A stretch of 18,992 nt of DNA from JAFAXD01 sp035472475 (lineage in GTDB: Bacteria; Pseudomonadota; Alphaproteobacteria; Rhizobiales; Xanthobacteraceae): positions 1-18,992 of the forward strand of contig DATIPA010000231.1 of assembly GCA_035472475.1 (NCBI GenBank), in the 5' to 3' direction. Of this stretch, positions 1 through 6,580 are shown piece by piece. Every line of letters begins with the position of its first letter. Within the stretch, counting starts at the first letter, position 1. Made by a program: the position numbers and the translations under genes. The notes beneath the pieces were generated by a model. That model had not been told where the DNA came from, did not search any database, and saw only the letters and a list, made by a program, of their open reading frames with translations.

Positions 1-399
1 GGCGCCGGACGCAATGTAGAGCTGTGGAACCTTGTTGGAGTTCAGATAGCGCTGGATCGCGGTGTTAGTCGCGGTGCCGATCGACGAAAAGATGAAGGCT
101 ACGCCATCCTGCTCGACGAGCTTGCGGGTCTGCTCCACGGTGCGCGGCGGGGCGTAGCCGTCATCAAGACTGAGCAGGTTGATCTTGCGGCCGTTTACAC
201 CGCCCTGATCGTTGAGCATCTTGAAGTATGCGACTTCACCCTTGCCGAGGGTGGAAAACGCAGTCACCGGTCCGGTGTAGGGCATAGTCTGCCCAATCTT
301 GATCTCGGTGTCGGTCACCCCCGGTGCGTTCTGCGCCCACGCCGGCAAGCTCAACCCGCTCGCGCACAGGACGAGCGACAACTTCAGTACGCTGCGCAT
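1..399 (-). CDS. Liv-type ABC transporter substrate-binding protein (N-terminal part)
   Basis: Periplasmic binding protein of the branched-chain amino acid (Liv/HAAT) type, which captures a small substrate for an ABC importer. The 133 codons present begin with a signal peptide (residues 1-22, cleavage expected after AWA). The mature start GVTDTEIKIGQTMPYTGP is typical of the family, and YFKMLNDQGGVNGRKINLLS with the following DDGY and TRKLVEQD segments also fits. The ATG is preceded by GGGAGGAACTTG, a strong ribosome-binding site. The gene runs off the left edge, so roughly two thirds of a usual 390-400 residue protein is missing. It lies 82 bp downstream of the MetE-like gene on the same strand and may share its transcript. 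The substrate is unknown; in catabolic clusters such proteins often bind aromatic or other organic acids rather than amino acids (inference). Confidence 0.93.
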   Translation of the reverse strand, partial: MRSVLKLSLVLCASGLSLPAWAQNAPGVTDTEIKIGQTMPYTGPVTAFSTLGKGEVAYFKMLNDQGGVNGRKINLLSLDDGYAPPRTVEQTRKLVEQDGVAFIFSSIGTATNTAIQRYLNSNKVPQLYIASGA

Positions 400-420
400 C
401 AAGTTCCTCCCAATTGTTTT

Positions 421-447
421 TGCGATTGCTTGAGCAATCGCATTTTT
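421..447 (+). other. 22-bp palindrome with T-tract between MetE-like gene and binding-protein gene
   Basis: Positions 421-430 (TGCGATTGCT) and 433-442 (AGCAATCGCA) are exact reverse complements separated by TG, and TTTTT follows at 443-447. Read on the plus strand this has the form of an intrinsic terminator, but no plus-strand gene lies to its left. On the minus strand, where both flanking genes are read, no U-tract follows. It could be an operator for the binding-protein gene, a terminator of antisense transcription, or an mRNA hairpin. A second, smaller hairpin (464-477, TCCCG/CGGGA with loop TTTG) lies just after the MetE-like stop codon. Confidence 0.5.
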
Positions 448-481
448 CTTGGACCAGCGGCTATCCCGTTTGCGGGAAATG

Positions 482-1645
482 CTAGCCGTTCGGCCAAACC
501 CGGCGCGCGACGTCCCCAACAAGGCGCAGCTTGGCGTCCTCCTGCGCCATGGTCATGGTGTCGGCATATTCGCCGGACGCGAAGCCGCATTGCGGGCTGA
601 GCGCAAGGCGTTCCAACGGGACGATCTTGGCCGCCTCGCGAATGCGTGCCTCGACCGCCGCCGGATCCTCGAGCTTGCCGTCTTTGGTGGTGACAAGCCC
701 GAGCACCACGACCGTGTCGGGCCGCACATGCGCGAGCGAGGAGAAATCGCCGGCGCGCGGGCCGTCGTACTCAAGCAGCAGCGTGTCGTAGTTGGTCAGG
801 CGCGGGTAGAGCTTGTCGGCGATCGCCTCATAGCCGCCATTGGCGAGCCAACGCCCGCGCGGGGCGTTGCCGCGACAGAGATGGATCGCCCGGGTCACTC
901 CGGCAATGCCGTCGAACACTGAGTTGTCGATCTCGGCATCCTCGCTCAACTCCTTGTCCATGTCGTGCCCCCACGACTGGAAAGCTGCGCGGATTTTCGG
1001 GTCGGTGTGCCATTGGGCGTAGTTGGGCGCGTCCATGTGGATGTAGGGACAGCCCGCGGCGATCAGTTTCTTGACGACCTCGCGGATGTAGTCACGCATG
1101 GCGATGAGAAATTCGCGCGCCGTCGGATAGGCATCGCGCGAGTGCTTGGGATCCCACGCCACCCGATGCCAGCTCGGCGCCGGAAACGTGTACTTGGCCT
1201 GCGCCTTGTGGGTGTGCGCCTTGAGGAACGGAAACTCCTCGGCCACGATGTCGCGCTTGACCCCGACCTTGTCGATTACGATCGAGCGCCTCGCCTTGGT
1301 CTGATCTTCCGGCAGTGTCAGCCCTCCGAACGAGCCATCCGGATATTTCCACAGCGCGGTCCATTCCGCATCGGTCACGAGCGTTTTGAAGCCGGTGAGC
1401 GGGCCGAGTTCGGCGTCGCGTACTCCGATGGTGGCGATGAAGCTCATGCGGCGGAACTCGCCGTCGGTAACCGCATCCATACCGGCACTTTCCTGCAGCG
1501 CGACCGCTTCCGTGATGGCGCGGTCTTCGGCGGCGCGTGCCTCTGCTGGACTAAGCCGGCCCTCGCGTGCGGCGGTGCGGGCTTGCTGAAGATAGGGCGG
1601 GCGCAGCAGGCTCCCGATCACATCCGCACGTGCAATTTTCGGCAC
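482..1645 (-). CDS. Single-domain MetE-like (cobalamin-independent methionine synthase family) protein
   Basis: A 387-residue protein matching only the C-terminal catalytic barrel of cobalamin-independent methionine synthase. The probable zinc ligands are present: His255 and Cys257 (IHLCRGN), Glu292 (LLLEYDG) and Cys353 (LSPQCGFASG). DGEFRR (61-66) and HMDAPNY (203-209) also fit the family. Full MetE has about 750 residues and an N-terminal folate-binding half that is absent here. Stand-alone members include thiol alkyltransferases such as epoxyalkane:coenzyme M transferase, so methyl or alkyl transfer to a thiol is more likely than normal methionine synthesis (inference). The start is GTG, chosen because it directly follows GGGGGGAGAT; the overlapping ATG two bases upstream reads into a stop within ten codons. 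It is divergent from the flavin monooxygenase across 88 bp. Confidence 0.85.
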   Translation of the reverse strand: MPKIARADVIGSLLRPPYLQQARTAAREGRLSPAEARAAEDRAITEAVALQESAGMDAVTDGEFRRMSFIATIGVRDAELGPLTGFKTLVTDAEWTALWKYPDGSFGGLTLPEDQTKARRSIVIDKVGVKRDIVAEEFPFLKAHTHKAQAKYTFPAPSWHRVAWDPKHSRDAYPTAREFLIAMRDYIREVVKKLIAAGCPYIHMDAPNYAQWHTDPKIRAAFQSWGHDMDKELSEDAEIDNSVFDGIAGVTRAIHLCRGNAPRGRWLANGGYEAIADKLYPRLTNYDTLLLEYDGPRAGDFSSLAHVRPDTVVVLGLVTTKDGKLEDPAAVEARIREAAKIVPLERLALSPQCGFASGEYADTMTMAQEDAKLRLVGDVARRVWPNG

Positions 1646-1733
1646 ATCTCCCCCCTAGAATTCCATTCTCGACCGTCCGGGCGGCCGACGATATCATAGC
1701 CTCGCCTGCCCTCAATACGTCTCCCAGGATCGC
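1646..1733. promoter_or_regulatory. Divergent intergenic region, MetE-like / monooxygenase
   Basis: These 88 bp separate two genes read in opposite directions and should hold both promoters and any shared operator. Both ribosome-binding sites are visible at its edges (GGGGGGAG for the minus gene, CCAGGATCGC for the plus gene). No convincing -35/-10 pair stands out on either strand, so the call rests on gene arrangement. Confidence 0.4.
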
Positions 1734-3002
1734 ATGTCCGTGCAGCAAGTCGCAGAGAAGATCAATTATCCGCTGCCTCAACCCGAACCGGATCTGACGC
1801 CCGCCGCGGTCATTGAACGCGCCGCACGGCTGACATCGGCAATCCGGGCCGCGCAGGACGAGGACGATGCGCGCGGGTGCCATTCTCCGGCGATGGACCA
1901 CGAGTTCCGCAAGGCGGGGTTCTATCGCATCCTGCAGCCAAAACTGTTCGGTGGCTATGAGTTCGACTACCCGACGTTCTACCGAACCATGCTCCAAGTC
2001 GCGCGCGGCAATCCGGGCGTCGCGTGGTGTCTGGCGCTGGGCGCGACGCACAACTCGCTGATCGCCTCGCACTGGCCGGAGCGCGCGCAATACGAGCTGT
2101 TCGGATCGTCCGGCGATCTCATCGCGCCGCACCGGGTCGGTGCCATTACCAGCACGTGTGAGCGCGCCGAGGGTGGTTACGTGGTCGACGGCATCTGGAA
2201 TTATTGCTCCGGCATCCCCTACGCCACGCACTTCGTCGGCAACGTGGTCCTGCGCGAGAATGACAAGCCCCGCATCCTGATCTTCGTGGTGCCGCGCGCA
2301 GAGCTAAGCGTGCTTGACGATTGGGGCGGCGACGCCACGCTCGGCATGCGCGCCAGTGGTTCCAACAGCGTCGAGATCAAGAAGGCGTTCGTGCCCGAGC
2401 ACCTGGTGATCCCGGCCAAGCCAGCCCTGTGGTCGAACGAGCCGATGGATGACGGCACCCATGGGACCAGGCTGCATCGCAATCCGATGTATCTCGGCCG
2501 CTTCATCGGGCCCTATCACATGTCGCTGGTGATGCCGGTGCTGGGCGCTGCGCGCGCCGCGCTCGACGAGTTCGAGGAAACGGTCGTGACGCGGCCGACC
2601 TATCATCCGCCGATCATGCCGCGGCGCGAGCATTTCGACACGCAACGTCCGTTCGGCTACGCGCTGATGCTGACCGACTCCGCGGAAGCGCTGCTGATGA
2701 CCGCGGCTGAGACCTACATGCAGTACTGCCGGCGCTGGGGCGACGATCGCACGCCGATCTCGCTCGAAGACAACGTGCGCCTCTATGGCATGGTGCTCAC
2801 GGCTGGCCGGCTCGCGTCCGAGGCGGTCGAGCATCTGTTCCACAACGCAAGCTCGGCCGCTAGCAAACGCGGCCAGCGGCTGGAGCGCTATTTCCGCGAC
2901 GTCGCCATGTATCGCCAGCACATGTCGGCGCAGTACCTCAACATCGCGTCCGGCATCGGCCGCGTCCACCTCGGCCTGCCGTTCGGCTGGGGCGGGCTGT
3001 AG
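1734..3002 (+). CDS. Flavin-dependent monooxygenase, acyl-CoA dehydrogenase fold (HpaB/HsaA-like)
   Basis: A 422-residue member of the acyl-CoA-dehydrogenase-fold group of two-component flavin monooxygenases (HsaA, HpaB, DszC type), which use reduced flavin supplied by a separate reductase to hydroxylate organic substrates. The sequence shows the early RILQPKLFGGYE block (65-76), VDGIWNYCSG (151-160) at the position of the G-x-W-x-x-x-SG flavin motif, and DATLGMRASGSNSVEI (200-215) with the GMR-x-(S/T)GS element seen in this group rather than in true dehydrogenases. The catalytic glutamate of acyl-CoA dehydrogenases is not recognisable. The start is supported by CCAGGAT upstream. It ends 12 bp before the enolase-superfamily gene, so the two are almost certainly co-transcribed. 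No flavin reductase gene is in the window. The substrate is unknown. Confidence 0.85.
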   Translation: MSVQQVAEKINYPLPQPEPDLTPAAVIERAARLTSAIRAAQDEDDARGCHSPAMDHEFRKAGFYRILQPKLFGGYEFDYPTFYRTMLQVARGNPGVAWCLALGATHNSLIASHWPERAQYELFGSSGDLIAPHRVGAITSTCERAEGGYVVDGIWNYCSGIPYATHFVGNVVLRENDKPRILIFVVPRAELSVLDDWGGDATLGMRASGSNSVEIKKAFVPEHLVIPAKPALWSNEPMDDGTHGTRLHRNPMYLGRFIGPYHMSLVMPVLGAARAALDEFEETVVTRPTYHPPIMPRREHFDTQRPFGYALMLTDSAEALLMTAAETYMQYCRRWGDDRTPISLEDNVRLYGMVLTAGRLASEAVEHLFHNASSAASKRGQRLERYFRDVAMYRQHMSAQYLNIASGIGRVHLGLPFGWGGL

Positions 3003-3014
3003 CGCGAACCGCGC

Positions 3015-4106
3015 ATGAAAATCACCGGTCTCACTACCAAACTTGTCGACTTTCCCTATTCGAGACCGATGGGGCTCTCGCCCGGTTTCGAGTTGCGTAC
3101 CGGCGGCTGCGTACTGGTGTTTCTCGCCTCCGACCAGGGCCTCGTCGGCGAAGGGCTTGCCTATACGTTCAACGCCCAACACATCACGCTGATCAACGAC
3201 ATGGTGCAGAGCCTCGCTCCGCTCACCGTCGGGCTGGATCCGCGTCTATCCGGCAGCTTCCTCATGCGTGCGATCGCCGATGTGCGCAGCATCGGGACTT
3301 CGGGCCTCGCCACCGTTGGGATCAGCGCGATCGATCAGGCGCTGCTCGACCTGCGCGCGAAGCTCGCCGAGGTCAGCGTTGCCGGCCTGCTCGGCGCCTA
3401 TCGGACCACCATGCCGGTCTACAACAGCAGCGATTATTGGATCACGCGCTCGCTTGGCGAGATTGCGGACGCAGCAGCCGATCACAAGCAGCGAGGCTTT
3501 CGCGCCGTCAAGCTGCGATTGACCGGCAAGATTTCCGACGACGTCGCGCGCGTCAAAGCGGTGCGCGAGGTCGTCGGGCCGGATTTCTCGGTGCTGGGTG
3601 ATCTAAATCAGCGCTCGACGGTGTCGAACGCGATCCAGCTTGGCCACGCGCTCGAGGAATTCAATCTGACCTGGTTGGAGGAGCCGATTCCCCACCACGA
3701 TCATGCCGGCGAGGCGCAAATCGCCACCGCGCTCGATGTCCCGGTCGCCAGCGGCGAATCGGTCTATGGCAGCCGCGGCATCCTCGACATGCTGCGCGTG
3801 CGTGCCTGCGACATCGTGATGCCGGATCTGCAGCGCGTGGGCGGGCCCACCGAATTCATGAAGGCGGCGGCGTTCGCGGATGCCTTTGACACGCCCGCGT
3901 CCAATCACTGCTACACCGAGATGAGCATGCAGCTGCTCGCGGCGATCCCCAACTTCATCGTGCTCGAATACATGCCGTGGCTCGAGCCGATCTATGCCGA
4001 ACGCCTCAAGCTCGATCGCAATGGACACGCCATCGTGCCGGACGCCCCCGGCTGGGGCTTTGCGTTCGATCAGGCTGCGATCGAGAGATACGCTTTCGAG
4101 CGCTGA
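3015..4106 (+). CDS. Mandelate racemase/muconate lactonizing-type enolase-superfamily enzyme (paralogue 1)
   Basis: A 363-residue enolase-superfamily enzyme of the mandelate racemase subgroup, which abstracts the proton next to a carboxylate bound to Mg2+. The metal ligands are Asp196 (LGDLNQ), Glu222 (WLEEP) and Glu248 (ASGES). The His-Asp base dyad is Asp271 (MPDLQ) and His298 (SNHCY), and Glu318 (LEYMPW) matches the electrophilic glutamate. The second lysine of the KxK base motif is replaced: Lys166-Leu-Arg168. This favours an acid-sugar or hydroxy-acid dehydratase, or a one-sided epimerase, over mandelate racemase itself (inference). The ATG lies 12 bp after the monooxygenase stop and has almost no Shine-Dalgarno match, which suggests translational coupling. 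The gene at 10376-11461 is a paralogue of nearly the same length. Confidence 0.92.
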   Translation: MKITGLTTKLVDFPYSRPMGLSPGFELRTGGCVLVFLASDQGLVGEGLAYTFNAQHITLINDMVQSLAPLTVGLDPRLSGSFLMRAIADVRSIGTSGLATVGISAIDQALLDLRAKLAEVSVAGLLGAYRTTMPVYNSSDYWITRSLGEIADAAADHKQRGFRAVKLRLTGKISDDVARVKAVREVVGPDFSVLGDLNQRSTVSNAIQLGHALEEFNLTWLEEPIPHHDHAGEAQIATALDVPVASGESVYGSRGILDMLRVRACDIVMPDLQRVGGPTEFMKAAAFADAFDTPASNHCYTEMSMQLLAAIPNFIVLEYMPWLEPIYAERLKLDRNGHAIVPDAPGWGFAFDQAAIERYAFER

Positions 4107-4155
4107 GCGCGCGTTCGGCGTCGTCGTTTGTTTGGTCGCACCAGGAATATCGCAC

Positions 4156-5763
4156 ATGATCTTTGTATCGATCAGCCGAAGACGCGTCACCCGAGCCGGG
4201 CAAACTCTTCGTGCCCAGGATGTCGTGGTGCGATTCGCAATCGCGGCCGCGTTTGTCGGCGTTTGTTTGTCCAGCCCCGCGCTGGCCCAGGAACCATCCA
4301 AACCGGCTGCGTCCATGGAGGCGCGCGTCACGGCGTTGATCCCGGACATCGAGGCCTACATCCGGAACGGCATGAAGGCATTCGATGTGCCCGGGCTAGC
4401 GATCGGGATCGTCACCGGCGATCGCCTGATCTATGCGAAGGGTTTTGGCGTGCGCAGCAAGAGCGGCGGTCAGCCGGTCGATCCTCAAACCGTGTTCCAG
4501 ATCGGCTCGGCCACCAAGGCATTCCTGGCCACGACCATGGCCATCGCCGTCGATCGCGGCAAGCTGCATTGGGACGACCGCGTCGTCGATCTCGATCCGG
4601 AGTTTCAGCTCAAGGATGCCTGGGTGACGCGCGAGTTCCGGATATTCGACCTTTTGGCTCAGCGATCCGGCCTGCCGCCCTATGTCAACGACGTGGTGGG
4701 AATCCTGGGCGCCGATCAGGCCATGATGATGCGCTCCCTGCGCTACGTCGAACCGGTCTCGAGCTTTCGCACCACATTCGCGTACACGAACTTCACCCAC
4801 CTCTGGGCAGGGAAGATTGTGGCCAAGCTGAGCGGCCAATCTGATTGGAACGCGGTATTGGCAGAGGAGCTGCTCGGTCCGCTGGTCATGAAGAACAGTT
4901 CCTACACGGCAGAGGCTATCAAGGCGGCTCCCAATCACGCGCAAGGTCACCGCTGGACCCCCGGCGGCACGATTGAGATCCCGTTCCGAGAGTTCCCCTA
5001 CAGCTTTGGCGGCGCCGGCGACATCAACTCAACGGTCGAGGATGCGGCCCGTTGGATTCGCCTGCAGCTCGGCAAGGGCACGTTCGAGGGCCGGCGCTTT
5101 GTTTCGCCTGACAATCTTGCGGTCACGCGCGTGCCGCGCGTCGCAGTGAACGACAAGACACTCTATGCGATGGGCTGGCTTCTGACGTTGACACCAAACG
5201 GCAATATCGTCTGGCACAACGGAGGAACGGACGGCTTCGGCGCCCACATCGGCATGCTGCCCGACAAGGACGTCGGCATCGTCGTTCTGACCAACGAGGA
5301 AAGCCAGGGCGTGATGGATGCGATCGCTGTGTGGATATACGATCGCCTACTGGACAACCCGGTGGTCGACTACGTTGCCAATGCGCTCAAGATCGCGACG
5401 GCAAAATATGAGGCGGCCGACAAGATGTTTGCGAAACCGGCAAGCCCGCGGCCATTTCCGCCGCTTGAGCCGCTCGTCGGCGCTTTCACCAACCCGAGCT
5501 TCGGCAAGGCTACGCTGCGGCTCGACGGTGACGCGCTGCTGTTCGAATTGCATGAACTTGGTTCCCAGCTCAAGCTCGAACCCTGGGATGGCGATGTCTT
5601 TACGGCCCGGCTCGCACCGTTCGGTCGGCTTACCGCCATCGCGCAGAGCATGGGAACGCGACCGAGTGCGTTCGCTCAGTTCCAGATCAACCGGGAAGGC
5701 AAGCTCGATCTCATTCGCCTGTCCTTTGATGATGGGCAAGCCTATGAATTTCGCCGCGACTAG
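4156..5763 (+). CDS. Exported serine hydrolase, beta-lactamase class C / penicillin-binding-protein fold
   Basis: A 535-residue serine hydrolase of the class C beta-lactamase family, which covers esterases, D-aminopeptidases and related amidases. The motifs are Ser118-Ala-Thr-Lys121 (nucleophile and general base), Tyr210-Thr-Asn212 (YxN) and His354-Asn-Gly356 in place of KTG; HxG is typical of esterase-like members. A hydrophobic stretch at 27-44 ending ALA indicates export to the periplasm. A C-terminal extension of about 120 residues resembles the small beta domain often attached to this family. The ATG at 4156 has AGGAAT upstream. An alternative GTG at 4225 or 4228, behind CCAGGA, would give a textbook signal peptide without the 23-24 residue basic leader, so the true start is open. 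It lies 49 bp after the enolase-superfamily gene and is probably in the same unit. True beta-lactamase activity is unlikely. Confidence 0.88.
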   Translation: MIFVSISRRRVTRAGQTLRAQDVVVRFAIAAAFVGVCLSSPALAQEPSKPAASMEARVTALIPDIEAYIRNGMKAFDVPGLAIGIVTGDRLIYAKGFGVRSKSGGQPVDPQTVFQIGSATKAFLATTMAIAVDRGKLHWDDRVVDLDPEFQLKDAWVTREFRIFDLLAQRSGLPPYVNDVVGILGADQAMMMRSLRYVEPVSSFRTTFAYTNFTHLWAGKIVAKLSGQSDWNAVLAEELLGPLVMKNSSYTAEAIKAAPNHAQGHRWTPGGTIEIPFREFPYSFGGAGDINSTVEDAARWIRLQLGKGTFEGRRFVSPDNLAVTRVPRVAVNDKTLYAMGWLLTLTPNGNIVWHNGGTDGFGAHIGMLPDKDVGIVVLTNEESQGVMDAIAVWIYDRLLDNPVVDYVANALKIATAKYEAADKMFAKPASPRPFPPLEPLVGAFTNPSFGKATLRLDGDALLFELHELGSQLKLEPWDGDVFTARLAPFGRLTAIAQSMGTRPSAFAQFQINREGKLDLIRLSFDDGQAYEFRRD

Positions 5764-5775
5764 GACGTGTCTCCG

Positions 5776-5822
5776 AAAAAAGCCTGTCCGCACTTGGTGC
5801 GGGGCGTTGCAAGCATTTTTTT
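5776..5822 (+). terminator. Possible intrinsic terminator after the serine hydrolase
   Basis: Thirteen bases after the stop codon comes a run of six A, then a hairpin CCGCAC-TTG-GTGCGG (5788-5802) and a run of seven T (5816-5822). The T-tract begins 13 bases after the hairpin. It would follow directly only if the flanking AAAAAAGC and GCATTTTTT also pair as an outer stem with one bulge. The arrangement suits the end of the three-gene plus-strand unit but is not canonical. Confidence 0.35.
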
Positions 5823-5994
5823 GTGGCCATCCTTCGAGACGCTCGGCCTTCGGCCTCGCTCCTCAGGATGACGGCGGAGTGTGTTGCTCGGGAAGCGAGC
5901 CACAACCACAGGCCTCGTCGTGAGAAGCGGGCCACAACCACCGGCGTCATCCTGAGAGCCCGAGCGAAGCGAGGGCGTCTCGAAGGATGGCCAC
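5823..5994. repeat. Inverted pair of about 50-bp REP-like repeats (REPIN-like)
   Basis: The arm at 5823-5873 begins GTGGCCATCCTTCGAGACGC and ends CTCAGGATGACG. The arm at 5945-5994 is its reverse complement, with near-perfect identity at both ends and a diverged GC-rich middle that itself can fold (CGAGCGAAGCGAG in arm 2, GGCCTTCGGCC in arm 1). The core CATCCTTCGAGACGC...CTCAGGATGA is, from memory, a very common intergenic repeat in Bradyrhizobium-like genomes. Paired inverted REPs are mobile in trans through a RAYT-type transposase. No transposase gene is nearby. Seventy-one bases lie between the arms. Confidence 0.75.
5892..5944. repeat. Direct repeat between the REP-like arms
   Basis: Two 21-bp copies, at 5892-5912 and 5924-5944, share the pattern GAAGCGRGCCACAACCACMGG with two substitutions. 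They begin 32 bp apart and fill most of the spacer between the inverted arms. Confidence 0.7.
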
Positions 5995-6084
5995 AAGAGA
6001 TCGGATTGCTGCCAGCCAGCGAGCCGACGTCCGCGCCCTTTTTCCATAACAGGCCGTGATGTAGGTTAATGGCAGCCGCCCTTG

Positions 6085-6107
6085 AGGGAACGTGCCGACG
6101 TTTCCCT
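6085..6107 (+). other. Stem-loop in the leader region of the GYD-domain gene
   Basis: AGGGAACGT (6085-6093) pairs with ACG-T-TTCCCT (6098-6107) around the loop GCCG, giving nine pairs with one bulged T at 6101. It sits about 150 bp upstream of the GYD start codon and has no T-tract, so it is not a terminator. Its function, if any, is unknown. Confidence 0.4.
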
Positions 6108-6258
6108 GGCCGTGAAGCGCGGCACTCATGCCGTCGGCGGGCGATGGCCTTTCAAAGACCGCCTGGCCCTTTTTTGGTCTTACGCATCACTCCCGTCCCA
6201 GGCTGCGTCTCGCCGTCGCAATCGGCGTGACGCGGTCGCACATCACGAGGAGGCCGAT

Positions 6259-6549
6259 ATGCTGTTCATCTGCACACTCAATTGGACAGATCAAGGAATC
6301 CGTGCCGTCAAGGAATCCCCGAAGCGAGCGCAAGCCGCCCGAGACCTCGCCAAGAAATTGGGCGTCGACATCAGGGAGGTCTATCTCACGTCCGGCGAAA
6401 GCGATCTCCTGCTGATCCTCGAGACGACGAACGGGGACAATGTCGCGAAATTCGCGCTCGCACTTGGTTCGTTGGGGAATGTACGCTCGCGAACCGCACG
6501 AGCGTGGCCGGAAGCGGAGTACAAGAAGATGGTATCGGAGCTTCCGTAA
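6259..6549 (+). CDS. GYD-domain protein
   Basis: A 96-residue protein resembling the GYD domain family, a small ferredoxin-like alpha/beta fold of unknown biochemical role. The opening FICTLNWTDQGIRAVKESPK (3-22) matches the family's L-x-x-(W/Y)TxQG-I-x-x-(I/V)K-x-(S/T)P signature. The segment LGVDIREVYLTSGESDLLLI (34-53) matches the region that normally contains Gly-Tyr-Asp, here Gly-Glu-Ser-Asp. The C-terminal part with FALALGSLGNV (65-75) also fits. The start was chosen for the strong GAGGAGG six bases before the ATG; the reading frame is open further upstream but without a ribosome-binding site. It stands alone on the plus strand and converges on the ketopantoate-reductase-like gene with 31 bp between stop codons. 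Confidence 0.85.
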   Translation: MLFICTLNWTDQGIRAVKESPKRAQAARDLAKKLGVDIREVYLTSGESDLLLILETTNGDNVAKFALALGSLGNVRSRTARAWPEAEYKKMVSELP

Positions 6550-6580
6550 CGCTCGCTGATCGGCCGCGAGACCTATCAAC

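Larger units (their letters stand above)
5764..6258. other. Gene-free region (495 bp) with repeats and hairpins
   Basis: No credible coding region is seen on either strand. The frames that stay open here lack ribosome-binding sites and read through palindromic DNA. The stretch holds a possible terminator, an inverted-repeat pair with an internal direct repeat, a bulged stem-loop at 6085-6107, and the leader of the GYD-domain gene, ending in its ribosome-binding site. Confidence 0.7.

Noticed and set aside
1688..1715. Minus-strand TTGAGG and TATCGT with 16-bp spacing as a promoter for the MetE-like gene
   Set aside because: The -10 match is poor, and similar pairs arise by chance; not supported without transcript data.
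2304..3182. Open minus-strand frame of about 290 codons
   Set aside because: It is fully antisense to the monooxygenase and the start of the enolase-superfamily gene, with no ribosome-binding site or recognisable motif.
4156..5763. Serine hydrolase as an antibiotic-resistance beta-lactamase
   Set aside because: It has HxG instead of KTG, a long C-terminal extension and a catabolic context, all of which point to an esterase or peptidase.
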